NCBI GenBank assembly: GCA_900753285.1
Contig: CAADYN010000212.1
Location: forward strand, 1-17,842
Origin: Clostridia bacterium
GTDB taxonomy: Bacteria > Bacillota > Clostridia > Oscillospirales > CAG-272
Reading direction: 5' to 3'
Length of the DNA: 17,842 nt
In this document: piece after piece, positions 14,143-17,842 of the stretch
Position numbering within the stretch: position 1 is the stretch's first letter
How the letters are laid out: each line of letters starts with the position of its first letter
The notes under the pieces: generated by a model
Told to the model about the DNA's origin: nothing
What the model saw: the letters and a program-made list of their open reading frames with translations, nothing else
Database searches by the model: none
Made by a program: the position numbers and the translations under genes

Positions 14143-14637
14143 ATGGCAGATAAACCGAAGAATTCAAGACACGAGAAGAGAGTCGCCGCATTCAAGCTGT
14201 TGTTTGCGCGTGATTTCAATAAGGAAACTGATCCGGCGGAGCTTTACAATGCGTTTTTGTATGAGGAAGCCGGAGAAAACGGGGAATTGAAGCTCAATAA
14301 AGAGTATTCAAGCGAATATGTAAAGGAAACTTATTTCGGAGCGGTTGAAAAGCTCGACGATATAGACGCGGATATTGAATCTACATCAATAAAATGGAAG
14401 ATATCGCGTATGTCGGTACCCACAAGAACGGTGCTTAGACTGGCTGTATATGAGCTTCTCTTTACCGATACTCCCCCTAAAGTTGTCATAAACGAGGCTA
14501 TAGATATAATCCGCGAATACGACGACGAAACAGCTCCGGCATTTGTAAACGGAATCCTCAATAAGATAGCGAGAAGCCACGGCATAATCGCGGAGCCGCA
14601 GAAAACAGCGGGAGACGTACCGCATGAAACCATCTGA
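14143..14637 (+). CDS. nusB: Transcription antitermination factor NusB
   Basis: A 164-residue all-helical RNA-binding protein. With NusE (ribosomal protein S10) it binds boxA RNA and helps RNA polymerase read through rRNA operons. The N-terminal SRHEKRVAAFKLLFARDF (8-25) and the C-terminal block from ISRMSVPTRTVLRLAVYELL through VINEAIDIIREY to FVNGILNKIA are diagnostic of NusB. A central insertion (about 26-60) is slightly longer than in the shortest family members. The last 14 bases overlap the start of the next gene, and this is the first gene of a tightly packed operon with xseA and xseB. Confidence 0.95.
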   Translation: MADKPKNSRHEKRVAAFKLLFARDFNKETDPAELYNAFLYEEAGENGELKLNKEYSSEYVKETYFGAVEKLDDIDADIESTSIKWKISRMSVPTRTVLRLAVYELLFTDTPPKVVINEAIDIIREYDDETAPAFVNGILNKIARSHGIIAEPQKTAGDVPHETI

Positions 14638-15607
14638 AAAAGTATTTCTCGGAATAGATACGAGCAACTACACGACTTCCTCCGCCCTGTGTGACGAAAA
14701 CGGACGAGTGCTCTTAAACGTGAAAATCCCGCTTCCCGTAAAAGAGGGAGAACGCGGACTGAGACAAAGCGACGCCGTGTTCCATCATGTGAAAAATCTT
14801 CCCAAGGCTGCAAAACAGGTCGGTGATTTTCTGAAAACGCATGAATATACACTCGCGGCGGTTGGATATTCGGCTTATCCGAGGGGAATTAAAGGCTCGT
14901 ATATGCCGTGTTTCCTTGCGGGTGAGAGTGCGGCGTCATATGCTGCGCAAGTATCGGGAGTACCGCTGTATAAAACCTCTCATCAGGCGGGACACGTTAT
15001 GGCAGCTCTATATTCGTCATGCGTGAATAATAATACGGATATGCGCGAGCTTTTAGGTGAAGAATTCATCGCGTTCCATGTGTCCGGCGGAACTACAGAC
15101 CTGCTTCTCGTAAAGCCCGACGAAAAAGAGCTGTTCGAGATTGATGGAATAGGCGGAACACGCGATATAAACGGCGGTCAGGCTATCGACAGAGCTGGCG
15201 TGATGATGGGACTGTCCTTCCCGTGCGGAGCCGAAATGGATAAAGCCGCGCTTGGATTTGGCGGAAAGGTCACGCGCACAAAGCTCTCGGTAGACGGAAC
15301 GGAATGCAACCTATCGGGACTTGAGAATAAATCCGCCGAGATATATAAAAAAAGCGGAGACATTGCCGAAACCTCAGCCTATGTGCTTGACTTTATCGCG
15401 CGGACTCTCGAAAAGCTGACGCAGAACGCACTTGAGAAATACGGCGAGCATAAGGTTCTGTACGCAGGCGGCGTGATGAGCTCACAGTACATCAGAAAAA
15501 CTCTCGGAAAATACGGAATGTTCGCGGACGCGGCTTTTTCGTCTGATAACGCGGCGGGAGTATCGCTCATAACAAGAGAGAAATATTACAGAGATAATAA
15601 TGAATAA
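14624..15607 (+). CDS. TsaD/Kae1-like paralog (ASKHA fold), function unknown
   Basis: A 327-residue protein of the COG0533 (TsaD/Kae1/Gcp) superfamily, but not a typical TsaD. The phosphate-binding start GIDTSNYTTSSAL (10-22) replaces the usual GIETSCDDT-like motif. The HxxxH metal pair is kept (H120, H124 in HQAGH). SGGTTDL (154-160) has Thr where TsaD has His (SGGHT). D308 in SSDNAAGV matches the third metal ligand. DRAGVMMGLSFPCG (189-202) is the family's substrate-side loop. TsaD transfers threonylcarbamate to A37 of tRNA; the altered motifs suggest a different or accessory reaction. Such paralogs are often annotated as peptidase M22 without evidence of protease activity. GGAG (14611-14614) inside nusB drives the ATG at 14624, overlapping nusB by 14 bases. 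The stop overlaps xseA by eight. Confidence 0.85.
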   Translation: MKPSEKVFLGIDTSNYTTSSALCDENGRVLLNVKIPLPVKEGERGLRQSDAVFHHVKNLPKAAKQVGDFLKTHEYTLAAVGYSAYPRGIKGSYMPCFLAGESAASYAAQVSGVPLYKTSHQAGHVMAALYSSCVNNNTDMRELLGEEFIAFHVSGGTTDLLLVKPDEKELFEIDGIGGTRDINGGQAIDRAGVMMGLSFPCGAEMDKAALGFGGKVTRTKLSVDGTECNLSGLENKSAEIYKKSGDIAETSAYVLDFIARTLEKLTQNALEKYGEHKVLYAGGVMSSQYIRKTLGKYGMFADAAFSSDNAAGVSLITREKYYRDNNE

Positions 15608-16880
15608 TGCAGAAATACAAACCGGCGACAGATTCCCGGGCGCGCTTTCGGTAACGCAGCTCAACGAATACGTTAAACGGCTTATCGAAACAACTCCGCA
15701 GCTCGGCGACGTGTATGTCAAAGGCGAAATATCGAACTTCAAAAATCACTACGCCACAGGTCATTTTTATTTTACACTCAAGGATGAAACCAGCCAGATT
15801 CGCGCCGTAATGTTCAAGTCCTCCGCTTCAAAAATGAAGTTTATGCCTGAGGACGGAATGAAGGTCACGGCTCACGGCAGGATTTCCTCATTTGTGCGCG
15901 ACGGAACATATCAGCTCTACGCCGACTCAATGGAACCCGACGGAATAGGTTCGCTGTACATCGCGTTTGAGCAGCTTAAAAGAAAGCTCGAGCGTGAGGG
16001 ACTGTTCGACCAATCTCGAAAAAAACCTCTGCCGAAGATTCCCACGCGGGTAGGCATAATAACCTCGGCTACGGGAGCGGCAATAAGAGATATGATAAAT
16101 GTGTGCGGAAGACGCTTCCCATACGCAAAGCTTGTGCTGTTTCCGTCTCTTGTGCAGGGACCTGACGCACCGCCGCAGCTCATTGCAGGACTGAACTATT
16201 TCAACATGACCCGCTCGGTTGATGTTATAATCATCGGACGCGGCGGCGGCTCAATTGAGGACTTGTGGGCGTTCAATGACGAAGGAGTGGCAAGAGCAGT
16301 TGCGGCGTCCGCTATTCCGGTTATATCCGCGGTAGGACACGAGACAGACTTCACAATTTGCGACTTCGCGGCGGATAAAAGAGCACCGACACCGTCAGCG
16401 GCAGCCGAGCTTGCAGTTCCCGAAACGACAGAGCTGAAGAGAAAAATAACGAATATCATCACGCGCGAGTCCGACGTAATAAGCCATATGCTGAAGCTGC
16501 GCCGTGAAAAACTCGATTCTCTTGCAAGGTCGCGCGTCATGACGGATCCCGAAAACCTCATAAACGACCGAAGAATGTATACCGATATGCTCTCCGACAG
16601 ACTGACCCGCGCATTCACTACGGAGCTTAACTCAAAGAAAGCGGAAATGGCGGCGGCAGCAGGAAAGCTCAGTGCGCTCAATCCCATGTCCGTTATTTCG
16701 AGAGGATACAGCGCGGTTTATAAATCCTCGGGAAAGCTCGTGAAAAGTGTGAACGACGTCTCAGTCGGAGATAAAATCGAATTTAAAACAATAGGCGGCT
16801 CTGTAGGCTGTACCGTCGACGAAGTAATGCCGGACGGGGACAGAGCATCGGAGCAGGGAGAATCGGAGCAAGGAGTATAA
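15600..16880 (+). CDS. xseA: Exodeoxyribonuclease VII large subunit
   Basis: A 426-residue catalytic subunit that, with XseB, degrades single-stranded DNA from both ends to short oligonucleotides. The N-terminal OB fold (about 16-112) begins LSVTQLNEYVKRLI and includes VYVKGEISNF. The catalytic domain shows PTRVGIITSATGAAIRD (148-164), GRGGGSIEDLWAFN (213-226), then GHETDFTICDFAADK (246-260) and RAPTPSAAAE (261-270). A charged coiled-coil region follows, where small subunits would bind, and then a C-terminal beta segment. The length is typical. SD signals are weak; the eight-base overlap with the preceding gene implies translational coupling. The final residues SEQGESEQG come from a 15-base tandem repeat that also carries the SD of xseB. 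Confidence 0.96.
   Translation: MNNAEIQTGDRFPGALSVTQLNEYVKRLIETTPQLGDVYVKGEISNFKNHYATGHFYFTLKDETSQIRAVMFKSSASKMKFMPEDGMKVTAHGRISSFVRDGTYQLYADSMEPDGIGSLYIAFEQLKRKLEREGLFDQSRKKPLPKIPTRVGIITSATGAAIRDMINVCGRRFPYAKLVLFPSLVQGPDAPPQLIAGLNYFNMTRSVDVIIIGRGGGSIEDLWAFNDEGVARAVAASAIPVISAVGHETDFTICDFAADKRAPTPSAAAELAVPETTELKRKITNIITRESDVISHMLKLRREKLDSLARSRVMTDPENLINDRRMYTDMLSDRLTRAFTTELNSKKAEMAAAAGKLSALNPMSVISRGYSAVYKSSGKLVKSVNDVSVGDKIEFKTIGGSVGCTVDEVMPDGDRASEQGESEQGV
16848..16877 (+). repeat. 15-base tandem repeat at the xseA end
   Basis: TCGGAGCAGGGAGAA (16848-16862) is followed directly by TCGGAGCAAGGAGTA (16863-16877), 13 of 15 identical. It encodes the SEQGE-SEQGV end of XseA, and the second copy provides the AAGGAG SD of xseB. 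Confidence 0.75.
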
Positions 16881-16885
16881 ATTAA

Positions 16886-17128
16886 ATGGAAGAAAAACAG
16901 GAAATGTCGTTTGAGACTGCAATAGCGAGACTGGAAGAGATTGTCAGAATGCTCGAGAGCGGAAACGCACCCCTTGATAAGGCACTCGCGGCATTTGAGG
17001 AAGGCGTGTCCCTCGTAAAGCTCTGCAATTCTCGTCTCGATATGGCAGAACAGAAGGTAAAAATACTCACTCTCCGGGAGAACGGAAATCTCGTAGAGAC
17101 GGATATGGATAAAAACAAAAACGGCTGA
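16886..17128 (+). CDS. xseB: Exodeoxyribonuclease VII small subunit
   Basis: An 80-residue protein of normal length for XseB. The core is SFETAIARLEEIVRMLESGN followed by PLDKALAAFEEGVSLVKLCN, the two-helix hairpin by which small subunits decorate XseA, then the short C-terminal helix with AEQKVKIL. The ATG at 16886 lies ten bases after AAGGAG (16870-16875), which is inside the xseA end; the gap between genes is five bases. Balanced synthesis with xseA is expected because excess large subunit is toxic in E. coli. Confidence 0.95.
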   Translation: MEEKQEMSFETAIARLEEIVRMLESGNAPLDKALAAFEEGVSLVKLCNSRLDMAEQKVKILTLRENGNLVETDMDKNKNG

Positions 17129-17145
17129 TTTTTTTGGAGAATATG

Positions 17146-17842
17146 ATGGAAAACAATCCCACAATAGCTGTAGAAAACGCCCTTCATGAAGCCGCCGATA
17201 AGGTAGAAAAGGCACTCACGGGATATCTCTCGGAGGAAATGATAGGAAACACCGCGACAGCCGAAGCAATGAGATATTCAACTCTCGGCGGCGGAAAAAG
17301 AATACGCGCGTTTTTGGTTCTCGAGTTTTGCAAGCTGTTCGGTGGACGTGAAGAAGCTGCAATGCCGTATGCCTGTGCGCTCGAATGCCTGCACGCATAC
17401 TCTCTCATACATGACGACCTGCCTTGTATGGACGACGACGAGCTGAGACGCGGAAAACCGTCATGCCACGTGAAATTCGGCGAAGCTGAGGCTCTTCTCG
17501 CTGGAGACGGACTTCTCACATATGCCTTTGAGCTGTGCGCGTCGAACGATAACGTCTCCCATAAGTCCGTGCGCCTTGCAGTAGCCGAGCTCTCACACGA
17601 AGCGGGAATCCTCGGTATGGTCGGCGGACAGACTTTGGATCTCGAGAACAACATAGAAAAATACGCGGAGCTGAAAAAGATTTATGCCGAAAAAACGGGT
17701 GCGCTCATTACCGCCGCCTGCCTTCTCGGATATTTCGCTGCAGTAGATAAACCGCTCAAAAAAGATATAGATAATATAAAGCTGTATGCCGCTTCCATCG
17801 GACTTGCGTTCCAGATTCACGACGATATTCTTGACGTGAAGA
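17146..17842 (+). CDS. ispA: Short-chain polyprenyl (farnesyl) diphosphate synthase, C-terminus off the right edge
   Basis: This is a partial gene: 232 codons are visible. The enzyme condenses isopentenyl diphosphate with allylic diphosphates, most likely to farnesyl diphosphate. LGGGKRIRAFL (47-57) is the usual basic diphosphate-binding block. The first Asp-rich motif is DDLPCMD (90-96), with the two-residue insertion and the YSLIH lead-in typical of bacterial FPP synthases. GMVGGQTLDL (157-166) and the second Asp-rich motif DDILD (226-230) are present. GGAG (17136-17139) favours the ATG at 17146 (six bases) over the adjacent in-frame ATG at 17143 (three bases). It is the fifth gene of the nusB operon; dxs often follows in related genomes, but this lies outside the window. 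Confidence 0.92.
   Translation, partial: MENNPTIAVENALHEAADKVEKALTGYLSEEMIGNTATAEAMRYSTLGGGKRIRAFLVLEFCKLFGGREEAAMPYACALECLHAYSLIHDDLPCMDDDELRRGKPSCHVKFGEAEALLAGDGLLTYAFELCASNDNVSHKSVRLAVAELSHEAGILGMVGGQTLDLENNIEKYAELKKIYAEKTGALITAACLLGYFAAVDKPLKKDIDNIKLYAASIGLAFQIHDDILDVK

Noticed and set aside
14108..14290. TTG-initiated 60-codon ORF just after the nusB SD
   Set aside because: The TTG is only one base from AAGGAG, the frame overlaps nusB out of phase, and the product is unlike any known peptide. The SD is better explained as serving nusB through the hairpin.
1..17842. CRISPR arrays, tRNA or rRNA genes, toxin-antitoxin pairs, prophage or transposase genes
   Set aside because: No regularly spaced repeats, no cloverleaf or rRNA blocks, and no matching protein signatures were seen on either strand.

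Overview
The window looks like a chromosomal segment of a spore-forming member of the Clostridia (Bacillota). The strongest evidence is an intact stage IV sporulation protein A gene, Shine-Dalgarno (SD) sites of the GGAGG type, textbook SigA promoters, and a nusB / xseA / xseB / prenyl synthase gene order typical of that group. Base composition is moderate and codon use is even across the window. I see no rRNA, tRNA, CRISPR array, intact insertion sequence or prophage gene. Family and species cannot be fixed from this sequence alone; an oscillospiracean or ruminococcal gut lineage is a guess.

Layout. (1) 1-2915: a truncated GH76-type glycosidase gene on the minus strand is divergent from an MFS sugar transporter gene, with two back-to-back consensus promoters between them. 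A membrane-anchored glycerophosphodiester phosphodiesterase (GDPD) gene follows the transporter. (2) 2983-4561: spoIVA as a single-gene unit, with a possible SigE-type promoter and a strong intrinsic terminator. (3) 4575-6711: a cardiolipin synthase gene (+) and trmL (-) run into each other and overlap by four bases at their stop codons. (4) 6793-12640: secA, then two polytopic membrane proteins of unknown function whose N-termini look paralogous, then a soluble GDPD. The unit ends in a long, odd bidirectional hairpin. (5) 12644-13821: a minus-strand two-gene unit made of a small four-helix membrane protein and trmO. (6) 13822-17842: a 363-base gene gap (13780-14142) with a perfect consensus promoter, then the overlapping operon nusB, a TsaD-like paralog, xseA, xseB and a polyprenyl synthase (ispA type) that runs off the right edge.

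Themes. Envelope lipid genes recur: cardiolipin synthase, two different GDPDs and an isoprenoid synthase, alongside the SecA motor. tRNA anticodon-loop modification also recurs: TrmL acts on position 34, TrmO methylates t6A37, and the nusB operon holds a relative of the t6A synthase subunit TsaD.

The most interesting non-coding observation is that both secA and nusB have a good SD far upstream of the start codon (26 and 36 bases), with a perfect or near-perfect hairpin exactly filling the gap. Folding would bring SD and start to 10-11 bases. I see no wholly new defence, mobile or biosynthetic system. The tandem membrane proteins with a GDPD, the TsaD-like paralog, and the hairpin-bridged ribosome sites are the parts most worth following up.
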